DNA from: Sandaracinus amylolyticus
GTDB taxonomy: Bacteria; Myxococcota_A; Polyangia; Polyangiales; Sandaracinaceae
Length of the DNA: 64,000 nucleotides
Assembly: GCF_021631985.1 (NCBI RefSeq)
Contig: NZ_CP070225.1
Span: 124,001-188,000, forward strand
Direction: 5' to 3'
Under the pieces are notes generated by a model. That model saw only the letters and a list, made by a program, of their open reading frames with translations. It was not told where the DNA came from and ran no database searches. Each line of letters begins with the position of its first letter. Within the stretch, counting starts at the first letter, position 1. Made by a program: the position numbers and the translations under genes. This document shows, piece after piece, positions 35,745 to 46,854 of this stretch.

Positions 35745-35765
35745 TCGTTCCGAATCGAGACTCTC

Positions 35766-37817
<2,052 letters not shown>

Positions 37818-37820
37818 CGT

Positions 37821-37862
37821 GAGTCGGACGAGGAGGGCCGCAAAGCCTTCCTCGTCCGACTC
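37821..37862 (+). terminator. Hairpin terminator after EF-G gene
   Basis: Perfect 14-bp stem (GAGTCGGACGAGGA and its complement) enclosing a 14-nt loop, starting 3 bp after the stop codon; a short T-run follows nearby. Confidence 0.75.
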
Positions 37863-38163
37863 GTCGCATTTCGTGCGTCGATGAGCGTGATTGGAGCGCT
37901 GCAATCGAATTCGAGCGCTCACTGAGGAGCAGAGTCTCCAGCGGAGCAATCTTTGCGGCGCGCGGAACGAGCGCCGCTCTCCGACGAGCGCGAGTGCGTT
38001 CCTCCAAAGGAATCCGGCGATCCACTCGAGGGGCATGCGGGTTGCTCGGTTGCGAGCGCCCCCGACGTCGATTCGTGCGCTTCGACCCTGCGCGTGTGTC
38101 GTACCGAGGGCCTCTTCGCCTACTCGAGATTGCTCGGGGAGGGAGCTGCGTTTCGGACGGTCC
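37863..38163. other. Intergenic region without recognised gene
   Basis: About 300 bp, noticeably less GC-rich than its surroundings, between the EF-G terminator and a small lipoprotein gene. No convincing coding frame, RNA gene or repeat family was seen, apart from two copies of GAGCGCT near 37895 and 37914. It presumably holds the lipoprotein promoter. Confidence 0.5.
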
Positions 38164-38176
38164 AAGGAGGATATCG

Positions 38177-38863
38177 ATGAGTGGAATGCGACTGGTAGGG
38201 ATTGGCCGATGGTGTGTGTGTGTGGCGCTCTCGGCGCTCACCTTCGCGTGCGCGGCGGACGTCGGCTCCGATCTCGACGAGGACAGTGATCTGCTGCGAC
38301 GAGGCGAGACGGGAAACGGGAGCCCGTCGGGAGGCAGCGAGTTCACGCTCAACGTCATCGGGGTACCGCGGGACAAGAGCCCGAATCTCACGGGCGGAGA
38401 TGGGAGGCGGATCTTCATCGATCTCTTCGGTGAGAGTCGCATCCTGCTGAGCGAAGGCGATTTCGCCGTGCTCGATGCGAATGGCACCGACGGACAGGCG
38501 TCGTTCCAATTGCCGAGCCCCGATGCCGACGGTGACGGTGTGACGGAGTACTCGGTCTTCGCGCGTGCGCTCGGCACTCCGGGCGGCTCGGCGCGGATCA
38601 CGACGTGTGGCACGGAGGTGACCACGGAGACCGAGATCTGCAGCGAGGAGAACATCGTGCTCGTGCGGAGCACCGGGCGCTCGCGGTTCGCGAACGTCTC
38701 GCGTGAGCTGCTCTTCGTGTTCGCCGATCTCGACGGTGACGGTGTCGTCGAGCGCATTCCGCTCTTCGACGACCGGCTCGAGGGGTTCCTCTGGCAGATC
38801 GACAATCAAGGGCTGCGGCTCGCGCAGCTTCGATTCGTCGAAGTGCCGACCGACGTGAACTGA
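38177..38863 (+). CDS. Small secreted lipoprotein
   Basis: A 228-residue lipoprotein of unknown function. The signal peptide (MSGMRLVGIGRWCV...) ends in a lipobox-like TFAC. The mature part is acidic and beta-rich, with EF-hand-like Asp clusters (PDADGDGVTEYSVFA; FADLDGDGVVERIPLFDD) and four Cys (for example ITTCGTEV, TEICSEEN). It has one of the best ribosome-binding sites in the window (AAGGAGG, 6-nt spacing), which fixes the ATG at 38177. The weaker GC bias of its first ~150 bp and upstream region suggests recent acquisition or strong expression. It is flanked by hairpins on both sides. Confidence 0.78.
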   Translation: MSGMRLVGIGRWCVCVALSALTFACAADVGSDLDEDSDLLRRGETGNGSPSGGSEFTLNVIGVPRDKSPNLTGGDGRRIFIDLFGESRILLSEGDFAVLDANGTDGQASFQLPSPDADGDGVTEYSVFARALGTPGGSARITTCGTEVTTETEICSEENIVLVRSTGRSRFANVSRELLFVFADLDGDGVVERIPLFDDRLEGFLWQIDNQGLRLAQLRFVEVPTDVN

Positions 38864-38872
38864 AGTGGGGAG

Positions 38873-38906
38873 AGGACGCGGCGCGTGAAGAGCGCGTCCG
38901 CGTCCT
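38873..38906 (+). terminator. Hairpin after small lipoprotein gene
   Basis: Nine-bp perfect outer stem (AGGACGCGG/CCGCGTCCT) with further internal pairing, 10 bp after the stop codon. Confidence 0.6.
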
Positions 38907-38963
38907 GCTCGTCCGTCCTCCACGTTCTTGCGATCCGCGGCGATCGCTGATGCGATCCGGTGC

Positions 38964-40319
38964 ATGCAGGCTCCGTCGACGCCGATCCTCAATCCCACCG
39001 CTCGCCGCACACGCGAGCGCGCCGGCTTGCCCGTCGTTCGCGGCGCGTTCCCGATCGTCGGTCATCTGCCTGCGCTCGCGAGCGATCCACTCGGCCTCGA
39101 TCGACTCGGCGAGCGCGAGGTCGGCCCGGTGTTCTGGACCGAGGTCGGGTTCGGCAAGTGGCAGCTCCGCTGCTTGCTGCCCGAGTCGTTCGACCTGTTC
39201 AAGAACGTGCAGACGAGCTCCGACTACGTCTCGGAGTCCGTGCCCGATCTCTTCGGCCGCAGCCTGATCACGCTCGACGGCAAGCCGCACCGCCACGCAC
39301 GCTCCGTGATGGGCCCGGCGTTCACGCCGAAGGGCCTGTCGTCGGCGAAGGTGGGCGCGCTCTTCGCCGAGATCATCGAGCGGCACGTGCAGGGCTGGAT
39401 CGATCGCGGCGCGATCACCACGCTCGCGTCGACGCGCGAGCTCGTGCTCGCGCTCATCCTGCGGATGCTCGGGGTGCCGGAAGGCGATCTCGGCGAGTGG
39501 AGGCGCGACTACGAGGAGCACATGCTCCTCGGGCTCAACGTGCCCATCGATCTGCCGGGCCTGCCCCGGCGTCGCGGCCTCGTCGCCAAGAAGCGCCTCG
39601 ATGCGCGCATCGGAGCGCTGGTCCGCGCGGCGCGCGCAGGGAGCGACACCACGATCCTCGCCCAGCTCGCGCGCGCGAAGGGCGAGAACGGAGAGCCGCT
39701 CGACGAGGCCGAGCTGCTCGACAACCTGCGCCTGCTGATCCTCGCCGGCCACGAGACGACCGCGACCGTCGTCGCGTGGTCGCTCGCGATCCTCGCGGAG
39801 CGACCCGCGCTGCTCGAGCGCCTCCAGGCCGAGGCGACCGCGGCGTCCGACGTGCCGCGCGCGCCCGGCGATCTCCGCGCGTTCCCGTTCACCGAGGCGC
39901 TCTTCCGCGAGGTGCTGCGCCTCCATCCGCCGGTGGCCCACGACGCGCGTCGGGTGGTGGTCGATCTCGACCTAGGCGGTCGTCGCGTGCCCGCGGGGAC
40001 GATCGTCGCGATCTCGATCCAGCACCTCTCGCGCAGCCCGGCGTCCTACGACGACCCCGACTCGCTCGCGCCCGAGCGCTGGATGCGGAAGACACAGCCG
40101 CCGACGCCGCTCGAGCTCGTGCAATTCGGCGGTGGGCCGCACTTCTGCCTCGGCTACCACGTCGCGTGGCTCGAGGTCGTGCAGACGCTCGTGATCCTCG
40201 CCCGCGCGCTGCACGCACGCGGCGTTCGCCTCGCGCTCGACGGACCCTTCCCGCGCGCGCGGCACTTGCCGCTGCGCCATCCCGAGCCCGCCGCGCGCAT
40301 CCGCTTCGTGCTCGCCTGA
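38964..40319 (+). CDS. Cytochrome P450 (paralogue A)
   Basis: Heme-thiolate monooxygenase, 451 aa, soluble (no N-terminal anchor). It shows the I-helix oxygen-activation motif AGHETTA, the K-helix EVLR (ExxR), the PERF-like region PERWMRK and the heme-binding loop FGGGPHFCLG with the axial Cys. ATG 38964 is selected because N-terminal similarity to the second copy begins right after it. No ferredoxin or reductase gene is adjacent, so redox partners must come from elsewhere. About four residues in five match paralogue B by eye, indicating a recent tandem duplication with a MAPEG gene trapped between. Confidence 0.93.
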   Translation: MQAPSTPILNPTARRTRERAGLPVVRGAFPIVGHLPALASDPLGLDRLGEREVGPVFWTEVGFGKWQLRCLLPESFDLFKNVQTSSDYVSESVPDLFGRSLITLDGKPHRHARSVMGPAFTPKGLSSAKVGALFAEIIERHVQGWIDRGAITTLASTRELVLALILRMLGVPEGDLGEWRRDYEEHMLLGLNVPIDLPGLPRRRGLVAKKRLDARIGALVRAARAGSDTTILAQLARAKGENGEPLDEAELLDNLRLLILAGHETTATVVAWSLAILAERPALLERLQAEATAASDVPRAPGDLRAFPFTEALFREVLRLHPPVAHDARRVVVDLDLGGRRVPAGTIVAISIQHLSRSPASYDDPDSLAPERWMRKTQPPTPLELVQFGGGPHFCLGYHVAWLEVVQTLVILARALHARGVRLALDGPFPRARHLPLRHPEPAARIRFVLA

Positions 40320-40323
40320 GCGC

Positions 40324-40743
40324 TCACCAGAGCAGCAGCGCGGCGCGGATCGCGAGCGCGAGCAGCACCAGCGACGACACGAAGAAGAGCACGAAGCGCG
40401 CTTCGATCTTGTTCACCGTCGCCTGGAAGACGCTGTGCGCGACGCGCAGCGCGACGTACGCCCACGCGAGCCCTGCTTCGAGCGCGCCGTCGGCGCCCAT
40501 CACCGCGAGCGAGATCGTGGTCGCGTAGAAGATCGTCGGCTGCTCGAAGAGGTGGTTGTAGTTGTCGGCCTTCCAGCGCACGACGGACGGCAGCGTGGAC
40601 ATCTGCTCGCCGCGCGGCGCGTCCGGGTCGAGCTTCATCCCGGCGCGACGGATCGCGGGGATGCGCGTCACGTACATCCAGGCCCACATCACGAAGGTCC
40701 AGAGGACGAGCGCGATCGTCGGTCGCAGCAGCGTGGTGCTCAT
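40324..40743 (-). CDS. MAPEG-family membrane protein
   Basis: A 139-residue integral membrane protein with four hydrophobic helices, matching the MAPEG superfamily (eicosanoid and glutathione metabolism; bacterial members largely uncharacterised). It carries the characteristic LRVAHSVFQ segment (R-x-x-HS) in helix 3 and an N-terminal RxxNHLFEQ-like segment (YNHLFEQP). ATG 40743 is chosen; a longer start at 40782 would overlap sequence upstream of the second P450. It converges on P450 A with a 4-bp gap and is divergent from P450 B. Possible link to lipid-peroxide or glutathione chemistry of P450 products. Confidence 0.82.
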   Translation of the reverse strand: MSTTLLRPTIALVLWTFVMWAWMYVTRIPAIRRAGMKLDPDAPRGEQMSTLPSVVRWKADNYNHLFEQPTIFYATTISLAVMGADGALEAGLAWAYVALRVAHSVFQATVNKIEARFVLFFVSSLVLLALAIRAALLLW

Positions 40744-40846
40744 CGGTCTCGGAATGTTCGCCGATGCCCCGAGCGCGCACACGTTCCTTGCGATCGGTGG
40801 TGATCACTGCTGCCATGCCGGCCATGTTCGACCAGGAGCGCGTGTC

Positions 40847-42190
40847 TTGAGCCCGATCTTGAATCCGCTCGCGCGGCGGACACACGAGCGCCACGGCTTG
40901 CCCGTGATCCGCGGCGCGTTCCCGGTGCTCGGCCACCTGCCGGCGCTCGCGAGCGATCCGCTCGGGCTCGACCGCCTCGCCGAGCGCGAGATCGGGCCCT
41001 TGTACTGGACCGACACCGGCTTCGGCCGGTGGCAGCTGCGCTGTCTCGCGCCCGAGTCGTTCGATCTGTTCAAGAACGTGCAGACCAGCTCCGACTACGT
41101 CGGCGAGACCCTGCCCGACCTCTTCGGGCACAGCGTCATCACGCTCGACGGCAAGCCGCACCGACACGCCCGCGCGGTGATGGGCCCGGCGTTCACCCCG
41201 GGCGGGCTCTCCGCCGCGAAGGTGGGATCGCTCTTCGCCGACATCATCGAGCGTCACGTGCACGACTGGATCGATCGCGGCGTGATCACCACGCTCGCGT
41301 CGACGCGCGAGCTGGTGCTCGCGCTCATCCTGCGCATGCTCGGCGTGCCCGAGCGCGATCTCGAGGTGTGGAGGCGCGACTACGAGGATCACATGCTCCT
41401 CGCGCTCGGCGTGCCGATCGATCTGCCGGGCACGCCGCGGCGCCGCGGCCTCGACGCGAAGGCGCGCCTCGACGCGCGCATCGGTGCGCTGGTGCGCGAG
41501 GCGCGCGCGGGGAGCGACACCACGATCCTCGCGCAGCTCTCGCGCGCGAAGGACGAGCACGGCGAGCCGCTCGCCGACGCCGAGCTCCTCGACAATCTTC
41601 GTCTCCTGATCCTCGCGGGGCACGAGACGACCGCGACGGTGGTCGCGTGGCTCGTCGCGTATCTCGCGGAGTCCCCGGCGTTGCTCGAGCGCCTCCAGAC
41701 CGAGGCGATCGCCGCGAACGACGTGCCGCGTACGCCCGCCGATCTCCGCTCGTTCCGCTACGCCGAAGCGCTCTTCCGCGAGGTGCTGCGCCTGCAACCG
41801 CCGGTGGCGCGCGATGCCCGGCGCGCCGTCGTCGATCTCGAGATCGCGGGACGACGCGTGCCCGCGGGGACCATCGTCGCGATCCCGATCGAGCTCCTCT
41901 CGCGCAGCGCGCGGACCTACGAGGATCCCGACTCGTTCGTGCCCGAGCGCTGGCTCGGCAAGACGTCGCCGCCGACTGCGCTCGAGCTCGTGCAGTTCGG
42001 CGCCGGGCCGCACTTCTGCCTCGGCTACCACGTCGCGTGGATGGAGGTCGTGCAGACCGTCGTGATCCTGGCGCGCGCGCTGCGCTCCCGCGGTGTGCGC
42101 CTCGCGCTCGCCGGTGCGTTCCCGCGCGTCCGGCACCTGCCGCTGCGGCACCCCGAGGCTTCGTCGCGTGTGCGCTTCGTGCGTGCGTGA
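40847..42190 (+). CDS. Cytochrome P450 (paralogue B)
   Basis: Near-duplicate of the P450 1.9 kb upstream, 447 aa. The same motifs are present: AGHETTA, EVLR, PERWLGK and the heme loop FGAGPHFCLG. No ATG or GTG exists at the position aligning with paralogue A's N-terminus. A TTG at 40847, preceded by AGGAG with 9-nt spacing, gives MSPILNPLARRTHERHG, matching paralogue A, and is taken as the start. Differences from A cluster in the region after the F/G helices and before the K helix, where substrate recognition lies, so the two may differ in substrate. Confidence 0.92.
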   Translation: MSPILNPLARRTHERHGLPVIRGAFPVLGHLPALASDPLGLDRLAEREIGPLYWTDTGFGRWQLRCLAPESFDLFKNVQTSSDYVGETLPDLFGHSVITLDGKPHRHARAVMGPAFTPGGLSAAKVGSLFADIIERHVHDWIDRGVITTLASTRELVLALILRMLGVPERDLEVWRRDYEDHMLLALGVPIDLPGTPRRRGLDAKARLDARIGALVREARAGSDTTILAQLSRAKDEHGEPLADAELLDNLRLLILAGHETTATVVAWLVAYLAESPALLERLQTEAIAANDVPRTPADLRSFRYAEALFREVLRLQPPVARDARRAVVDLEIAGRRVPAGTIVAIPIELLSRSARTYEDPDSFVPERWLGKTSPPTALELVQFGAGPHFCLGYHVAWMEVVQTVVILARALRSRGVRLALAGAFPRVRHLPLRHPEASSRVRFVRA

Positions 42191-42349
42191 CGGGCCCAAC
42201 AACCTGAATCGTTTCCGCCTGTTATGCGGACGACCAGTGCATCGCCGGCGGCTCGCCGCGCGTGCCTCGCGGCGCTGAGCGGGCGACGAGTCGCCGGACG
42301 GAGCGTGTCGGCTTGCGTGTGCGCGGCCGGCGTCGAATGACGGGCGCGC

Positions 42350-43129
42350 ATGGCAGCGGTCCTCGAGATGAACGTCGCGCGGTGGGAGCGCGAAGGGCGC
42401 GTGGTCCTCGACGGCGTGCGCCTCACGATCGAGCGCGGTGAGCACTGGGTGATCCTCGGACCGAACGGTGCGGGGAAGAGCTCGCTGCTCTCGATCCTGA
42501 CGGCGTACGAGTGGCCCACCGAGGGCGTCGTGCGCGTGCTCGGCGAGACGTACGGGCGCTGCGACATGACCGCGATGAAGCGGCGCATGGGCATCGTGAG
42601 CGCGACGCTCGGCGCGTGGCTGCGTCCCGAGGACGTCGCGGAAGAGGTCGCCGCGTCCGGGCTCTACGCGCTGATCGGTCCGTGGCGCACCTACGACGAC
42701 GAGGATCGCCGTCGCGGTCGCGAGGCGCTCGCGCGGCTGCGTGCGCAGGCGCTGGCGGGACGTCCCTACGGGCGCCTCTCGCAGGGAGAGCGGCAGCGCG
42801 TGCTCATCGCGCGAGCGCTGGTCGGCGCGCCCGATCTGCTCGTGCTCGACGAGCCCTGCGTGTCGCTCGATCCGAGCGCGCGCGAGCGTTTCCTCGACGA
42901 CGTCGAGCGTCTCGTCGACGAGGGCGGACCGACGACGCTCGTGGTCACCCACCACGTCGAGGAGATCCCCCGCTTCGTCACCCACGCGCTGGTGCTGCGA
43001 GAAGGACGCGTCGTCGCGAGCGGGCCGATCGATCGCGCGCTCACGAGCGCGACGCTGAGCGAGGCGTTCGGCGCCCCGTGCACGCTCCACCGCGACGCGG
43101 GTCGCTTCCGTCTCGCGATCGGGCGCTGA
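42350..43129 (+). CDS. Orphan ABC transporter ATP-binding protein
   Basis: A single ABC ATPase of 259 aa. Walker A is GPNGAGKSS, the signature is LSQGERQ (one change from LSGGQ), Walker B is LLVLDEP and the H-loop VTHH is present. It resembles ModF/iron-uptake-type ATPases with the LSQGE signature. No permease gene is adjacent, so it either partners with a distant membrane subunit or acts outside transport. An intergenic 160 bp with no feature separates it from P450 B; it converges with an uncharacterised gene at 43130. Confidence 0.9.
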   Translation: MAAVLEMNVARWEREGRVVLDGVRLTIERGEHWVILGPNGAGKSSLLSILTAYEWPTEGVVRVLGETYGRCDMTAMKRRMGIVSATLGAWLRPEDVAEEVAASGLYALIGPWRTYDDEDRRRGREALARLRAQALAGRPYGRLSQGERQRVLIARALVGAPDLLVLDEPCVSLDPSARERFLDDVERLVDEGGPTTLVVTHHVEEIPRFVTHALVLREGRVVASGPIDRALTSATLSEAFGAPCTLHRDAGRFRLAIGR

Positions 43130-43639
43130 TCACGCCGGCTCGACCGAGTACAGCTGCTTGTGCCCGCGCGCCTCGTACGTCGCGCGCGCGCACTCCGCCG
43201 CGAAGCGCGAGTCGAACGTGTGCATGACCGCGCGGATCCCGTTGTCGTCCTGGCGCGCGAGGCGCCAACGCTGGGGCAACACCACGCGCTCGTACGTCGT
43301 CCCGCCATCCGCGCGCCACGTCACTCCACCGGGCAGCGCGACGTGGAAGAGCACGTGATCGACGTCCGCGTCGTTCGCGAGGATCGATGCGATCTCGGGC
43401 ATCTCCCCGAGCGGGTGCACGCAGCACACGGCGGCGCGGCACCCGCACGGCCACTCGAACGCCCACTCCTCGAACGGCCCGATCCCGTCGAGATCACCCT
43501 CGTGGTGCGGCGGCCCGAGCGCCGCGTGCAGCGCGTCGTGTCCGATCGCGACGCACGCGGCGTGGGGCGGTGCTGCAACGCGGCCGAGGGTCTCACCGGG
43601 CTCGAGCCGCCGCCCGGGCCATGACTCCCACTTGCTCAT
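43130..43639 (-). CDS. Uncharacterised Cys/Trp-containing protein
   Basis: Function not recognised. It has 169 residues, no signal peptide, a cysteine-rich segment PCGCRAAVCCVHP near 64-76 that could bind metal, and a C-terminal region ending KQLYSVEPA. The stop codon starts at the base after the ABC ATPase stop. The ATG at 43639 is preceded by a TAGCGA hexamer 15 nt upstream. Probably monocistronic. Confidence 0.65.
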   Translation of the reverse strand: MSKWESWPGRRLEPGETLGRVAAPPHAACVAIGHDALHAALGPPHHEGDLDGIGPFEEWAFEWPCGCRAAVCCVHPLGEMPEIASILANDADVDHVLFHVALPGGVTWRADGGTTYERVVLPQRWRLARQDDNGIRAVMHTFDSRFAAECARATYEARGHKQLYSVEPA

Positions 43640-43678
43640 GCCGCGACGCTGAGGTCGCTACGAGCGTGGGGCGAGCCT

Positions 43679-44407
43679 TCAGCTCGTCGACCAGCGCACG
43701 CGCAGCTGGACCGTCACCCGCGTCACGCCCGGCTCGATCGGCGTCGCCTGCGCGCTGTCGGCCGCCATGCGCGCCTCCATCATCATCGGGCGCGGCCCGT
43801 CGTCGATCGCCACCTCTTCGATCGCGATCGGAGCGCCGAGCTCGACGCCCGCGAGCCGTGCGAGCTGCTCGGCCGTCGCGCGCGCACGCTGCATCGCCTG
43901 CTCGCGCGCTTGCGCGCGCACCGCGGCGGGATCCGAGACCTCGAACTGGATTCCGTCGAGGCGCACCAGATCACCGCCCGCGCCGACCGCGGCGTCGATC
44001 GTCGCCGAGAGCCGCGCGACGTCGGTCACGCGCACGTGCACCGCGTTGCGGACCGTGTATCCGAGCAGCCGCTGGCCCTGGTCCGTGTACTCGTACTCGG
44101 GGCTCACGGAGAGCGAGTCGGTCTGCACGTCGGCATCGCCGATCCCGTTCGCACGCAGCGCGTCCAGCACGCGGCGCTGCGCGTCGGCCGCCGCGTCGCG
44201 CGCCTCGGCGACGGTCGGGCGGCGCGCCTCGACGCCGACGTGGAACCGAGCGCGATCGGGCCGGGCCTCGGCCTCGCCCCGCTCCGACACCAGGATCCCG
44301 TGCTCGCTCTCGCGCAGCACGAGCGTCTCGCCGGAGCGGAGCGATCCTCCACACGCGACGCACACGAACGACACGACCACGAGCAGAACGATCAGAGCGC
44401 GATCCAC
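43679..44407 (-). CDS. SIMPL-domain (DUF541) lipoprotein
   Basis: Periplasmic lipoprotein of the SIMPL/BP26/OMP28 family, whose members form large oligomers in the envelope and are linked to oxidative stress. The signal (VDRALIVLLVVVSFV) ends in lipobox VCVAC. The SIMPL domain covers most of the 242 residues (VSERGEAEARPDRARFHVGV; the helix-turn RVLDALRANGIGDADVQT; GYTVRNAVHVRV). GTG at 44407 has GGAGG 9 nt upstream, preferred over the upstream start at 44470. Monocistronic; a repeat element lies 120 bp upstream. Confidence 0.88.
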   Translation of the reverse strand: MDRALIVLLVVVSFVCVACGGSLRSGETLVLRESEHGILVSERGEAEARPDRARFHVGVEARRPTVAEARDAAADAQRRVLDALRANGIGDADVQTDSLSVSPEYEYTDQGQRLLGYTVRNAVHVRVTDVARLSATIDAAVGAGGDLVRLDGIQFEVSDPAAVRAQAREQAMQRARATAEQLARLAGVELGAPIAIEEVAIDDGPRPMMMEARMAADSAQATPIEPGVTRVTVQLRVRWSTS

Positions 44408-44529
44408 GATGAGTGCCTCCTTCGAAGGTCGCGCAGAGTGACGTGCCCGCCATCGCGGTCCTTCACGCACCCAAGATCTTCGTGGCGGCCGTGTAGCGCC
44501 GGGAATTCATCGCAGAGAAAGAGATGCCG

Positions 44530-44610
44530 CTGAGGAGAGCAGGAGTTGCAGAGGGATTCGCTCGAAGAGCAACTTCTCCTTCCCTCCTGAACACTCCTGC
44601 TCTCCTGAGA
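44530..44610. repeat. Second copy of the dispersed CTGAGGAGAGCAGGA repeat
   Basis: Inverted pair AGGAGAGCAGGAGT (44533-44546) and its exact complement (44593-44606), with a nested AGTTGC/GCAACT pair inside. The motif is the same one that builds the mosaic at 10984-11401, so the family is dispersed in this genome. It lies between the SIMPL and serine dehydratase genes; this 237-bp gap holds no gene. Confidence 0.8.
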
Positions 44611-44644
44611 GATTGGTGTGCGGGACGAGCCGTTCGGCGGGGGC

Positions 44645-46027
<1,383 letters not shown>

Positions 46028-46158
46028 AGCAAGCTAGCAAAGCGTCGCGCGCACCGTCGAACGTCGATGTGGTGCGCGCTCACGCTCCGAGCGAACGGCT
46101 CACGCGTGCGTGCGAACGCGCACCCTGTGGTGCCCACGTGCGGTCCATAGTCGCGCCG

Positions 46159-46854
46159 ATGCGACCGGCCCCGATGGCGATCACGCTCCTCCTCCTGCTG
46201 ACCAGCGCGTGCGGCGACGACGACGCCGTGGGCACACCCGACGCAGGCGGGACCGACGCGGGCTCGGGCCTCGACGCAGCCACGATCGACGCCGGCCGCG
46301 AGGACGCGGGCGAGGACGAGGAGCTCGACTCCGGTGCGCCGGATGCCGGCGAGGGCGATGCCGGCGACACCGATGCGGGCGCGATCGATGCCGGCGCGAG
46401 CGACGCGGGCGCGAGCGACGCGGGCACCGACGCCGGCAGCACGCCCGACTCGGGCATGGTCCGCACGCCGCTGCTCGTGCAGTGGTGCCCGATCTCGGGA
46501 TCGACGCCGGCGGGCGCGTACCGCGGCACGCTCGCGTCGAGCCTGAACGAGGTCACCACGTCGTGCGGCGGGGGCTCGGCGCCCGGCCGCGATGCGGCGG
46601 TGCGCATCGAGCTCGCGCCCGGCGCGACCCTCGGCGCGACGTACCGCCACGCCGGCGACGGCATCCTCTCGCTGGTCGACAGCTGCCCGGCGATCCCGAC
46701 CTGCCTCGAGGCCGGCCTCTCGTCGTCGAGCGGCGAGACGCTCTCGTGGACCAACACCGGCGCGACCTCGAACCCCGTCTATCTGATCCTCGACAGCGAC
46801 GCGCTCGACGGGCCGCAGACGTTCGAGCTCGATCTCGTGATCACCGCGCCCTGA
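46159..46854 (+). CDS. Lipoprotein with Asp-Ala-Gly repeat linker
   Basis: A 231-residue surface-type lipoprotein. The signal peptide ends LLTSAC. Residues ~20-105 are a low-complexity linker built on DAG(x) units. The C-terminal ~120 residues form a beta-rich domain with four Cys (QWCPISGS, TTSCGGGS, SCPAIPTC), possibly a small pre-peptidase or lectin-like module. No family was recognised. ATG 46159 follows a CATAGT hexamer by 7 nt. The 3' end overlaps the convergent lipase-maturation-factor gene by 14 bp. Confidence 0.75.
   Translation: MRPAPMAITLLLLLTSACGDDDAVGTPDAGGTDAGSGLDAATIDAGREDAGEDEELDSGAPDAGEGDAGDTDAGAIDAGASDAGASDAGTDAGSTPDSGMVRTPLLVQWCPISGSTPAGAYRGTLASSLNEVTTSCGGGSAPGRDAAVRIELAPGATLGATYRHAGDGILSLVDSCPAIPTCLEAGLSSSSGETLSWTNTGATSNPVYLILDSDALDGPQTFELDLVITAP

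Noticed and set aside
42191-42349. Possible small gene or RNA between P450 B and the ABC ATPase
   Set aside because: No start with ribosome-binding site and no strong hairpin; composition is ordinary intergenic.
40154-43090. A ~980-codon minus-strand frame opposite the P450s and ABC ATPase
   Set aside because: Shadow; the duplicated P450 sequence makes it look internally repeated, which could be mistaken for a repeat protein.
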